64,000 bases of DNA from Amaurobius ferox (Eukaryota; Arthropoda; Arachnida; Araneae; Amaurobiidae). Below, piece by piece: positions 34,836 to 43,640 of this stretch. Location of the stretch: positions 51,305,275 to 51,369,274 of the forward strand of contig OX578146.1 of assembly GCA_951213105.1 (NCBI GenBank), read 5' to 3'. The notes under the pieces were generated by a model. It was given only the letters and a program-made list of their open reading frames with translations. It was not told where the DNA came from and searched no databases. Position numbers and translations under genes: made by a program. Each line of letters starts with the position of its first letter. The first letter of the stretch is position 1.

Positions 34836-35404
34836 TTTAACAGGAGAATGCGTATTCGCATGTCTAGCAAGTCTTCCTTACGAACAAATGCACGTTCGCA
34901 TACTTTACATCGATAAGTCAAGGCATCATCGTTAGAATGAATCTTCATATGTCTTGCTAAGGCATCTTTTCTAGAAAACTGCATTTCACAAGTAGGGCAC
35001 ACCTGCAAAAGATAAAAAAATACAAGATTTTAGTATAAACATGCTATTCTCGGTAACAATGTAATACATTTCAGATGTATATATATCATTACAGATGTAT
35101 ATAAAGTAATCGCTAATCCATTATACTATCCCCATTAGAAATAATAAAATTCCTGAATTAAAGAATATGTCCATATACAAGACATTTCATGTAAAACCCC
35201 AATACATTTCATTAAATTCATAAAAACACTCATTAAAAAGTTGTTACGCATCATAAAAATACAAAGTTTAATAAAATGAGAGAATAAAATCACATTAAAA
35301 CAAGTACTTACATGTCCAATCCTGTTCAAAGAGGGCGCATTACGCATAGGAACGTCAGTAACGGTAGGGATAGTACCTCCGATATTACTTTCTAAGGCAA
35401 ACAT
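34836..35404 (-). CDS. 5' exons of the left polymerase gene (N-terminal zinc fingers), frame-shifted
   Basis: Exon 1 (35312-35404) starts at an ATG and codes 31 residues ending NRIGH; a GTAAGT donor follows. The phase-0 intron is 35003-35311 (309 bp) with a TTTTGCAG acceptor. Exon 2 continues with a complete C2H2 finger (CPTCEMQF … HMKIH) and the first half of another (CKVCERAF). The His half of that finger is in the next frame, so a one-base shift separates these fingers from the main polymerase frame. The same shift is in the right copy. A GT…AG pair at 34835-34881 (47 nt) would bridge the frames at the cost of finger 2; whether it is used is unknown. Confidence 0.7.
35003..35311 (-). other. 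Spliceosomal intron in the left polymerase gene
   Basis: Donor GTAAGT and acceptor TTTTGCAG with a T-rich tract before it; 309 bp, phase 0. Removing it joins the exon-1 frame to the first zinc finger without frame change. Mirror of 37810-38118. Confidence 0.75.
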
Positions 35405-36188
35405 ACTCGCAGAAGAACTTGAAACGCGTCTTAACAACACGAAATCCACAGCAGAAATGATAAAATCGCTGCTTAAACATCACCTACATCCATTCATAAA
35501 AAATAGTTCTTGGTGTATCCTTCCGCCAAGGGCATGTCAAGGTCATCTCTAAAGAGTTCTTGGTGTATCCGTAAGCCAAGGGCATGCCAAGGTCACGTGA
35601 TAGTTATATCACGGTTACCGTTAAATTTGCAACACACGAATGTAATTATGTGCACATCCGATAAAAAATAAACAATTCGTTCAACATCGCAATCGATTAT
35701 ATCCTTTTTAATAATCGTAATCGATATATTAAATAAATTCACATCTTTAAAAAATAATAGATTTTAATAAAATAATGAAAGAAAATCCCTTTGCGAGACC
35801 CCTTAAAACCTCCAATCCTTTAAACAATACAGCAACGTGCAAACCTAAAAACCCCGAATAACATATACTACTCTCTCCTCCTCCCTCTCCGAGACACCAA
35901 CACTCACTTCTCCACACGTTAAACGTAACCCATAGCAACCGGAATCCATAATAAAACATTCACCTTCACCCCCAACGTACATCCAAATACACAGTCATTC
36001 AACGTGAAACCCGTATTTTTACAGCAAAAATCACTTTACAGGGATTCATAGAACAAAAAATCCTAAAAAATCAACAAATTCACCCAGAAACTAGCTAAAA
36101 CCCTCAAATTACTTATAATTATCATCTACATATGCTATATAACCACTTACAACCTTAAAAAGGTGAGTATGCTAGTAGTAAAGAAAGG
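35405..36188 (-). promoter_or_regulatory. Upstream region of the left polymerase gene
   Basis: Mirror of 36933-37716; see that entry. Contains a 50-bp tandem duplication around ACCTTGGCATGCCCTTGG, a TCACGTGA site, the palindrome ACGGTAACCGT and two ATCGATTRCGAT words. A 70-codon open frame (35747-35959) is present but unrecognised. Confidence 0.4.
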
Positions 36189-36932
36189 GGCGTTCTGCGC
36201 CAGTGGCGGTATGTGCGGTAGGGCCGCCATCTTGGATTTTCGTAATCCTGGACGGGGGTGTAAAAGGGGGGAAATGAAAAAAGTTGGGGGTAAAAATTTT
36301 GGAGAAACTTTTTGTCGGGTGGCAACGATGTCGTAGTCTTGTACGAGGGGTTGAGGGGGAAATAAATTTTTGGAATGAGATTTTTCTAAGTATGGAAGAA
36401 ACTTTTTTCGAGGTGGCAACGCCGTCGGTGGCGGTATGGGCCATCAGCGCCCCCTAGCGGTGAAAAGTGGAACTATCGGAGGTTAAACTTCAGATTTTTT
36501 TTTCTGTTTCGGTTGCCTTAACAACACCTGCATAGGAGAAACTATTTTAGGGGTGGCAACGCTTGGGGTTCTGCGACAGTGGCGGTATGGTACCATCAGC
36601 GCCCCCTAGCGGCAGAAAGGAGAATTAAAACTGGGAATTTTTCTGATAGTTGAGATTTTTTTTTCTTTTTTCTAAATGAATGAAAGGTGTTAATGAGGAT
36701 AATTAAATAAAGTAATGAATATCCCTCCGCTATATGGGTACTAATGGGTAAATTAGGAATTTTGTGAAAATTAATAAAAAATTGAGTTTTTTAAAATTTT
36801 TTAAAAACTTTTTTTAATTTTACCAAAATATGACACAGAGGATACTTTCTGGAAATACAAAAAAATATTTATTTTTTCTTTCCAGAAACTATTTTTAGGT
36901 GGCATTACTCCAACTGCATTCTGGCGAACCCA
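36189..36932. repeat. Unpaired 744-bp centre of the palindrome, with internal repeats
   Basis: No recognisable gene. A diverged phrase resembling AGAAACTTTTTGTCGGGTGG plus CAACG occurs at about 36302, 36395, 36534 and 36883. A second phrase, GTGGCGGTATGGGCCATCAG followed by CGCCCCCTAGCGG, occurs at 36428 and 36578, with a partial copy at 36201 beside the left arm boundary. These repeats could have supplied the short homology for the fold-back event that created the palindrome. Confidence 0.7.
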
Positions 36933-37716
36933 CCTTTCTTTACTACTAGCATACTCACCTTTTTAAGGTTGTAAGTGGTTATATAGCATATGTAGATGAT
37001 AATTATAAGTAATTTGAGGGTTTTAGCTAGTTTCTGGGTGAATTTGTTGATTTTTTAGGATTTTTTGTTCTATGAATCCCTGTAAAGTGATTTTTGCTGT
37101 AAAAATACGGGTTTCACGTTGAATGACTGTGTATTTGGATGTACGTTGGGGGTGAAGGTGAATGTTTTATTATGGATTCCGGTTGCTATGGGTTACGTTT
37201 AACGTGTGGAGAAGTGAGTGTTGGTGTCTCGGAGAGGGAGGAGGAGAGAGTAGTATATGTTATTCGGGGTTTTTAGGTTTGCACGTTGCTGTATTGTTTA
37301 AAGGATTGGAGGTTTTAAGGGGTCTCGCAAAGGGATTTTCTTTCATTATTTTATTAAAATCTATTATTTTTTAAAGATGTGAATTTATTTAATATATCGA
37401 TTACGATTATTAAAAAGGATATAATCGATTGCGATGTTGAACGAATTGTTTATTTTTTATCGGATGTGCACATAATTACATTCGTGTGTTGCAAATTTAA
37501 CGGTAACCGTGATATAACTATCACGTGACCTTGGCATGCCCTTGGCTTACGGATACACCAAGAACTCTTTAGAGATGACCTTGACATGCCCTTGGCGGAA
37601 GGATACACCAAGAACTATTTTTTATGAATGGATGTAGGTGATGTTTAAGCAGCGATTTTATCATTTCTGCTGTGGATTTCGTGTTGTTAAGACGCGTTTC
37701 AAGTTCTTCTGCGAGT
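36933..37716 (+). promoter_or_regulatory. Upstream region of the right polymerase gene
   Basis: Lies between the centre and the first ATG (37717). Visible signals: direct repeats ATCGATTACGAT (~37397) and ATCGATTGCGAT (~37424); palindrome ACGGTAACCGT (~37500); TCACGTGA (~37521); a 50-bp tandem duplication with ACCTTGGCATGCCCTTGG (37528) and ACCTTGACATGCCCTTGG (37578). No clear TATA box. With the mirror region it makes the middle of the element a divergent promoter. A 70-codon open frame at 37162-37374 is unlike known proteins. Confidence 0.4.
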
Positions 37717-38285
37717 ATGTTTGCCTTAGAAAGTAATATCGGAGGTACTATCCCTACCGTTACTGACGTTCCTATGCGTAATGCGCCCTCTTTGAACAGG
37801 ATTGGACATGTAAGTACTTGTTTTAATGTGATTTTATTCTCTCATTTTATTAAACTTTGTATTTTTATGATGCGTAACAACTTTTTAATGAGTGTTTTTA
37901 TGAATTTAATGAAATGTATTGGGGTTTTACATGAAATGTCTTGTATATGGACATATTCTTTAATTCAGGAATTTTATTATTTCTAATGGGGATAGTATAA
38001 TGGATTAGCGATTACTTTATATACATCTGTAATGATATATATACATCTGAAATGTATTACATTGTTACCGAGAATAGCATGTTTATACTAAAATCTTGTA
38101 TTTTTTTATCTTTTGCAGGTGTGCCCTACTTGTGAAATGCAGTTTTCTAGAAAAGATGCCTTAGCAAGACATATGAAGATTCATTCTAACGATGATGCCT
38201 TGACTTATCGATGTAAAGTATGCGAACGTGCATTTGTTCGTAAGGAAGACTTGCTAGACATGCGAATACGCATTCTCCTGTTAAA
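37717..38285 (+). CDS. 5' exons of the right polymerase gene (N-terminal zinc fingers), frame-shifted
   Basis: Exon 1 is 37717-37809 (31 codons from an ATG), donor GTAAGT. Intron 37810-38118, phase 0. Exon 2 from 38119 codes one full C2H2 finger and the Cys half of a second before the frame changes by one base near 38250; the His half and the next two fingers are in the frame of the main polymerase region. C2H2 fingers ahead of this polymerase are usual in metazoan relatives and probably bind nucleic acid. A GT…AG pair at 38240-38286 could bridge the frames. The identical defect in both arms shows it predates, or was spread by, the last homogenisation. Confidence 0.7.
37810..38118 (+). other. 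Spliceosomal intron in the right polymerase gene
   Basis: Donor GTAAGT, acceptor TTTTGCAG after a T-rich tract, 309 bp, phase 0, joining the exon-1 frame directly to the first finger. Mirror of 35003-35311. Confidence 0.75.
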
Positions 38286-41200
38286 GTGTTTGAATGCACT
38301 CAATGCTCCATACAGTTTACTAGACGGGATAACCTGAAGCGCCACCTGTTACTTCATCTGAAGGATGGTGTGAAATGCAAGCATTGTGAACTTATATTCA
38401 GCAAGAAAAGTGACGCCCTGCGCCACCAGCGTATTGAACACGGTTCTAAAAAGAGAAAAGCTCCTGCTTTAGCCTCAACTTCTAATAAACGCCCCAAGAT
38501 TGCAGCGAAGAAGAAGAAGGGTTTAGATGTATTCTCTGTACACACTCTGGAACCCACTGAAAGTGTAGAGGGGGATCTTATGCTATGTTTTGATGAGATT
38601 CGCCCTCAGCTATTGAAGATATTAAAAGACGAACTTGATGCATACAGATCTATTAAGTGGTATCTTATTGCGGATGTGCAATTTATTCGTGACATTGCAA
38701 ATGGCCAAGAGGTATCCAGCTCATATTTTAGAACAAATGTTGTGACAGAACTTCGTGATGATACCCCTCCCAACAATGTTGAAGAAGCTTTTTCCCAAAT
38801 CTTGAAGTTATTCGAAGAATTTGTCAGTCGAGGATCTGGATGGACTTTACAAAAGATGCGAAAGATAGATGTTTTCTGTGCAAAGTATAAGCCTCTTGCA
38901 GCTTCTAGCTATATACCTTTGCCAACAAAACTTGCAGCCAAGAAAGCTTTACTCAATATTCGAAATGAAGACGAGAAATGCCTGGTGTGGTGCCTATTAG
39001 CCCACAAATACTATATATCCCGTGAATATAAGCCTGAAAGAGTGTCACATTATAAAAGTTTTGAAAATGACATTAAACTTGGAGATATTCAATACCCTAT
39101 CTCAGTTGTGAAGATTCCCCAGATTGAAAAATTGAATAATATACGAATAAATGTATATGGATATGAAGACGAAGAGATTTTTCCTTTGCATATATCCAAA
39201 CGTGAAGATGAAGACTGTGTGAATCTCCTGCTGATTAGTGATGAAGATAAGCAACACTATACTCTCATAAGGAATATGTCACGCTTGCTGGGAGATATAA
39301 CTAAGCACAATGGAGCCCAATATATATGTTATAGATGTTTACATCGTTACAGCAGAGACGATCTTTTGCAAGATCATGCTCAATATTGCAAAGAACATGC
39401 ACCTCAGCGCATTAAAATGCCCTCGGAAGATCAGAAATATCTCCAATTCACGAACAAACAGTATCAGCATTCCATCCCTTTCATCATTTATGCTGACTTT
39501 GAAGCCCTGATCGTTAAAGAAGACACTACAAAACCCTCGAATATTAGATCTTACACGCATAGACTAGCAATTCATGAACCTTGTGGATATGCTTATGTTA
39601 TCATAGGGCCTGATGGAAAATGCCTGAAACAAGCTACTGTGTATCGAGGTATTGACCCTGTGAATCATTTTCTTAACAACTTGATAATGGAGAAACAGTA
39701 TATTGGAGAAAAATTACGTTATGTTAAACCACTGCGAATGACTAAAGAGAATGAAGTTGACTTTGAAAGAGCTACCCATTGTAACGTGTGCCATCGTGAA
39801 CTGAAAACAGATCGTGTGCGTGATCACAATCACGTGACTGGAGCCTATAGAGGTGCCCTGCATAATGCCTGTAATCTTAACTATAGACAAAGTATTAATA
39901 TCCCTGTAGTGTTTCATAATTTAAAAAATTATGACTCTCATCATATTATGCTGAGTTTTGGGAAATTGCAAGACCATAAAATTGATGTGATTGCCACTAA
40001 TATGGAAAAATACATATCTTTTAAGATTTCAAAGAAAGAGGGGCCCCGTGTCTGTTTACAATTTATTGATAGCCTACAGTTTCTGAATGCTTCCCTGGAA
40101 AAGCTAGTTTCCAATTTAAACTTGAGTGAATTTCATATTCTCAGAGAACATTTCCCTGATATAGTACAACAGAATGCTCTTATTAGGAAAGGAGTATATC
40201 CCTATAGCTATATGACATCCTTTCAAAAATTTGATGAAAATGTGCTCCCTCCCCCTTCTGCATTTCATAATGATATTAAAGGCGAAGATATTAAGAGTGA
40301 AGATTATCGGCATGCCCAAACAGTATGGTATACCTTTAACATAAAGAACTTGGGAGAATATCACGACCTGTATGTGAAAACAGATGTGTTACTGTTAACC
40401 GATGTATTTGAGAATTTTCGAAAAATTTGCAAGAGGAACTATGATTTAGATGCCGCCCATATGATGACCGCCCCTGGACTGGCTTGGCAGGCCTCTTTAA
40501 AAATGACTGAGCAAACCCTAGAACTACTCACAGATGAAAATATGCTACTGTTTATAGAACGTGGAATCCGCGGTGGCATATGTATGATAAGTCAGCGTAG
40601 ATCCGAGGCTAATAATCGTTATTTGGAAAATTACGATTCTACTAAGCCTGATAAGCACATTATCTATCTTGATGCTAATAACCTATACGGATGGGCCATG
40701 TGTCAACCACTGCCCTATGGTGGCTTTGAATGGATATCTACAGAAAATTTGAGTGAATCCTGGATAATGAGTCTGAAGGATAATGCCCACGAGGGGTATA
40801 TATTTGAAGTGGATCTGGAGTATCCTGAATCCTTACATGATTATCATAATGAATACCCTCTAGCCCCTGAAAGGGTGAAGATTGAACGAGAAATGCTCTC
40901 CCCCTATGCTGAACGACTGGTTCAACAATTACATCATGGACATTTTGTTACTACTACGAAATTGGTACCCAATCTGCATGACAAGAAACATTATATTGTT
41001 CACTATCGTAACCTTCAGCTATACCTATCATTAGGTTTAAGACTCAAGAAAATTCACAAGACCTTAAAATTTTCACAGAAGCCTTGGTTGGAGAAATACA
41101 TCCAATTTAACACAGAAGAAAGAAGGAAGGCAAAGACTAATTTTGAGAAAGACTTTTTTAAATTGCTTAATAACGCTGTGTTTGGAAAAACGATGGAGAA

Positions 41201-41933
41201 TCTTCGAAATCGAGTGAATATTGAACTAGTGAATTCTTCAAAGCGGGCCCTGAAGGTGGTGGCATCTCCAGCTTTTAGAGCTATCAGGATTTTTAGCGAA
41301 GATCTGGTGGGTGTTGAACGTGTAAGGAATTGCATTTTAATGAACCGGCCTATATACGTTGGCTTTGCTATCTTGGAGTTATCTAAACTCCTGATGTATG
41401 AGTTTCATTATAAACATATTAAAAGCCAATATGGTGAAAAAGCTTCGCTTCTCTTCACCGATACTGATTCATTGGCTTATGAAATCCAAACTGCTGATGT
41501 TTATGAAGATATGAACCAGCATAAACACTTGTATGATTTTTCTGACTATCCCAAGGATCATCCCCTCTTCAGTGAAGACAATAAAAAGCGTATTGGATAT
41601 TTTAAAGATGAACTGAATTCAACCCCCATTCAAGAGTTTATAGGACTTAGACCTAAAATGTACTCTATTCTATCATCTGCTGGAGAAAAGAAAAGAGCTA
41701 AAGGTGTTTCTACACATGTGGTTGCACGGAAAATTACACACAATGACTATAGACAATGCTTGTTGAGTGTTAGACCTACCATGGAAGAACAGATTAGAAT
41801 TGATAGTAGCCATCATAAACTATTCACTGTATGCCAGAACAAGGTGGCTTTGTCACCCATTGATGATAAAAGATATTTACTCGAGGACGGCATTACAAGT
41901 TATGCCTACGGACACTTTAAAATAAAAAAATAA
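38286..41933 (+). CDS. Protein-primed family-B DNA polymerase (Polinton/adintovirus type), right copy
   Basis: Same 1,215-codon product as the left copy, transcribed outward in the opposite direction. Exonuclease acidic residues (D404, E406, D550, D706) and polymerase motifs A (D796), B (K959…G967) and C (DTDS 1059-1062) are all present. It differs from the left copy at residue 705 (Thr, codon ACC) and 889 (Thr, codon ACT). Residue 705 lies directly before the exonuclease Asp at 706, so Ala-to-Thr there might slightly alter proofreading; that is inference. The first residue given follows a GTG codon, so translation must start upstream in the finger exons or at a later ATG. Two full-length open copies in one non-autonomous-looking element is unusual. 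AATAAA at 41921-41926 overlaps the stop region. Confidence 0.93.
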   Translation: MFECTQCSIQFTRRDNLKRHLLLHLKDGVKCKHCELIFSKKSDALRHQRIEHGSKKRKAPALASTSNKRPKIAAKKKKGLDVFSVHTLEPTESVEGDLMLCFDEIRPQLLKILKDELDAYRSIKWYLIADVQFIRDIANGQEVSSSYFRTNVVTELRDDTPPNNVEEAFSQILKLFEEFVSRGSGWTLQKMRKIDVFCAKYKPLAASSYIPLPTKLAAKKALLNIRNEDEKCLVWCLLAHKYYISREYKPERVSHYKSFENDIKLGDIQYPISVVKIPQIEKLNNIRINVYGYEDEEIFPLHISKREDEDCVNLLLISDEDKQHYTLIRNMSRLLGDITKHNGAQYICYRCLHRYSRDDLLQDHAQYCKEHAPQRIKMPSEDQKYLQFTNKQYQHSIPFIIYADFEALIVKEDTTKPSNIRSYTHRLAIHEPCGYAYVIIGPDGKCLKQATVYRGIDPVNHFLNNLIMEKQYIGEKLRYVKPLRMTKENEVDFERATHCNVCHRELKTDRVRDHNHVTGAYRGALHNACNLNYRQSINIPVVFHNLKNYDSHHIMLSFGKLQDHKIDVIATNMEKYISFKISKKEGPRVCLQFIDSLQFLNASLEKLVSNLNLSEFHILREHFPDIVQQNALIRKGVYPYSYMTSFQKFDENVLPPPSAFHNDIKGEDIKSEDYRHAQTVWYTFNIKNLGEYHDLYVKTDVLLLTDVFENFRKICKRNYDLDAAHMMTAPGLAWQASLKMTEQTLELLTDENMLLFIERGIRGGICMISQRRSEANNRYLENYDSTKPDKHIIYLDANNLYGWAMCQPLPYGGFEWISTENLSESWIMSLKDNAHEGYIFEVDLEYPESLHDYHNEYPLAPERVKIEREMLSPYAERLVQQLHHGHFVTTTKLVPNLHDKKHYIVHYRNLQLYLSLGLRLKKIHKTLKFSQKPWLEKYIQFNTEERRKAKTNFEKDFFKLLNNAVFGKTMENLRNRVNIELVNSSKRALKVVASPAFRAIRIFSEDLVGVERVRNCILMNRPIYVGFAILELSKLLMYEFHYKHIKSQYGEKASLLFTDTDSLAYEIQTADVYEDMNQHKHLYDFSDYPKDHPLFSEDNKKRIGYFKDELNSTPIQEFIGLRPKMYSILSSAGEKKRAKGVSTHVVARKITHNDYRQCLLSVRPTMEEQIRIDSSHHKLFTVCQNKVALSPIDDKRYLLEDGITSYAYGHFKIKK

Positions 41934-42220
41934 AAGAAAGGAAAAAGAGAAAGAAGGAAAAAAAAAAGAAGGAAAAAAGAAAAAAAAAATAGAAATTGTG
42001 GCGGTGTATCCTATACACCGGGTGGAGGTGGGACCACAATAAAAAAAATAATATATTTTTTCTAACAGCATCTAATTTCTTAAAGAGACATTACTGCATT
42101 TGGATAGTTGAAAACAAGTATCTGCTATTGCTTACAAATATTAAACTCTAAGACCGTAATGGTTGGGGGAAACACACCCCCTCCCATACACCCAATTCAC
42201 GCGATTCTGCTGTTTTAAAA

Positions 42221-42726
42221 ACTCGCTTTTTTATCACATTTTTGTAAAAAACACACATTTTTGTTGTTTTTTTACGTTTTTGCAACATTTTGTGCAAAAA
42301 GTTAATTTTTCCCATTACCACATTTTTAGTGACATTTTTGTAAAAACGCACATTTTTTTGTAAAAAAATTACAAAAGTGCGAAAACCCATGTTAATTCCC
42401 ATAGAGAAATTGGAATTTTGAAAAAAATCGCAAAAATGTTAATTTTGCCCATTACCACATTTTTTGTTACTTTTTTACGTTTTTGAGACATTTTGTGCAA
42501 AAAGTTAATTTTTCCCATTACCACATTTTTGGAAAAAAAATTACAAAAGTGTGAAAACCTATGTTAATTCCCATAGAGAAATTAACATTTTCAAAAAAAA
42601 GACGCAAAATGTTAATTTTGCCCATTACCACATTTTTTGTTACTTTTTTACGGTTTTGGAACATTTTAACAAAATGTTAATTTTTGCCATTACCACATTT
42701 TTAAAAAAAAAAAAATACAAAAGTAG
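42221..42726. repeat. Subterminal ~172-bp tandem repeats, right arm
   Basis: Mirror image of 30395-30900 with the same CCCATTACCACATTTT words in inverted orientation. Confidence 0.75.
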
Positions 42727-42991
42727 AAAACTTACATTTGCCAAAAAATATAGGAAAAAAAAAGAAAAAGAAAAAAACAATATACGTCATAAACTCCACT
42801 CTCTTCTGTGACGTCACCTTATGGAACTGTGCTGCCTCACACCGACTTCTGAGAACCCCTATGTTAAAGCATGGGACTTTAGCACCGCCTCTGTTGATGC
42901 ACTCATTTTCTGGCCTCGGAGGGTTCCCCATGTTAAAGTATAGGGATTCACCGCCTCTGAAGTGCCGCTGAACTCTCCCTAATCCCCTACT

Positions 42992-42997
42992 CACAAT
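42992..42997. repeat. 6-bp target-site duplication, right (CACAAT)
   Basis: Exact repeat of 30124-30129, immediately outside the right terminus. Confidence 0.9.
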
Positions 42998-43200
42998 ACA
43001 CAAGAACGAATGCTATTAAATTTTATTTACAGAAAACTATGAGAATAATAAATATAATTATTAGTTATTCTCATGTTCGGAACTCGAATTTTATGTTTTT
43101 GATAGCATTATTTTCTATGGAAAACAGCGATAATTCCCGGAACAATAGATGGTAATATATAAGGGAAATTGATAATTGGTGGCAAAATTTTTACCATACT
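42998..43200 (+). mobile_element. Family C/D repeat, right piece beyond the palindrome
   Basis: Starts ACACAAGAACGAATGC, continuing the repeat interrupted at 30129. Further along it is AT-rich with a degenerate hairpin word (AATATATAAGGGAAATTG). Confidence 0.55.
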
Positions 43201-43225
43201 ATTGTTTATTTTTAAAAAATTGTCT

Positions 43226-43640
43226 TTGAAACAATTATTTCTCAGGCTCTGCTATAGATAGAGGTCGGATGATGACTGATTTGGATTCAGTATCAAATTT
43301 CAGAGGGGGTTTAGGAGGTTCTTTGAGGATTTTCACTTCCTGTTCAAAAAATTTCCTTTTACTTTGAAACGTCTATATCTTAAAATTGGCTGCAGATAGA
43401 GTTTAGATGATTGATGCAGATTCAACATTAAATTCCGGGTGGGGTTGGGAGTTCACTAAAGATTTCCACTACTGCTTTTTTTCACTTTCGGTTTAAAATA
43501 ATTTCTTGAAACACCTATTTCTCGGAATTGGCTGTAGATAGAGCTTATATGATAGGTGATATGGATTCAATATCGAATTCAGGAGGGAGTAGGAGGTTTA
43601 TCAAGAATTTCTATTTCTTGTTTTGGGAGATGTCACTTCC
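43226..43640. repeat. Three tandem copies of a ~140-bp unit
   Basis: Units begin GAAACAATTATTTCTCAGGC (43226), GAAACGTCTATATCTTAAAA (43365) and GAAACACCTATTTCTCGGAA (43509). Each continues with a conserved GATAGAG, GATTCA and AGGAGGTT-like series. Divergence is moderate, so it is older than the 145-bp array at 5945. Confidence 0.85.

Larger units (their letters stand above)
30130..36188 (+). repeat. Left 6,059-bp terminal inverted repeat
   Basis: From the outside in: terminal ~250 bp with GAGGCGGTGAATCCC and GAGGCGGTGCTAAAGTCCC words; three subterminal ~172-bp repeats (~30395-30900); a pyrimidine-rich tract (31130-31200); the polymerase gene on the minus strand (31188-35404); an upstream region to 36188. 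It matches 36933-42991 in inverted orientation. Confidence 0.95.
30130..42991. mobile_element. Palindromic Polinton-like element carrying two DNA polymerase genes
   Basis: Every position x in one arm pairs with 73121-x in the other, from the termini to the edge of the centre. Arms are 30130-36188 and 36933-42991 (6,059 bp each); the unpaired centre is 36189-36932. Termini are AGTAGGGGATTAGGG and its complement, flanked by CACAAT duplications. 5'-AG termini and a 6-bp duplication are the known Polinton/Maverick hallmark, and the polymerase is of the matching family. Usual Polintons are 15-20 kb with terminal repeats of a few hundred bp and encode integrase, packaging ATPase, cysteine protease and capsid proteins; none is recognised here. 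Each arm holds one outward-pointing polymerase gene. Arm differences noted are two replacement changes in the polymerase, one base change and two compensating homopolymer length changes near 31140-31190. Such near-identity means recent origin or continuing gene conversion. Different flanks and a precise duplication argue against an assembly artefact. Confidence 0.92.
36933..42991 (-). repeat. Right 6,059-bp terminal inverted repeat
   Basis: Inverted copy of 30130-36188 with the polymerase gene on the plus strand and the CCCTAATCCCCTACT terminus at 42977-42991. The pairing sum of coordinates is 73121 at both ends and throughout, so no net insertion or deletion separates the arms. Confidence 0.95.

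Noticed and set aside
35747..37374. 70-codon open frame present in both arms upstream of the polymerase (35747-35959 and 37162-37374)
   Set aside because: Its presence in both arms follows from the arms being identical. No family, odd composition, and it lies in the likely promoter. Kept only as a note.
30130..42991. The palindrome as a long-read or assembly artefact (fold-back chimera)
   Set aside because: The two ends join different unique flanks, carry a precise 6-bp duplication and a transposon-type terminus, the arms differ at several bases, and the flanks rejoin into a known repeat. Spanning reads would still be the decisive test.
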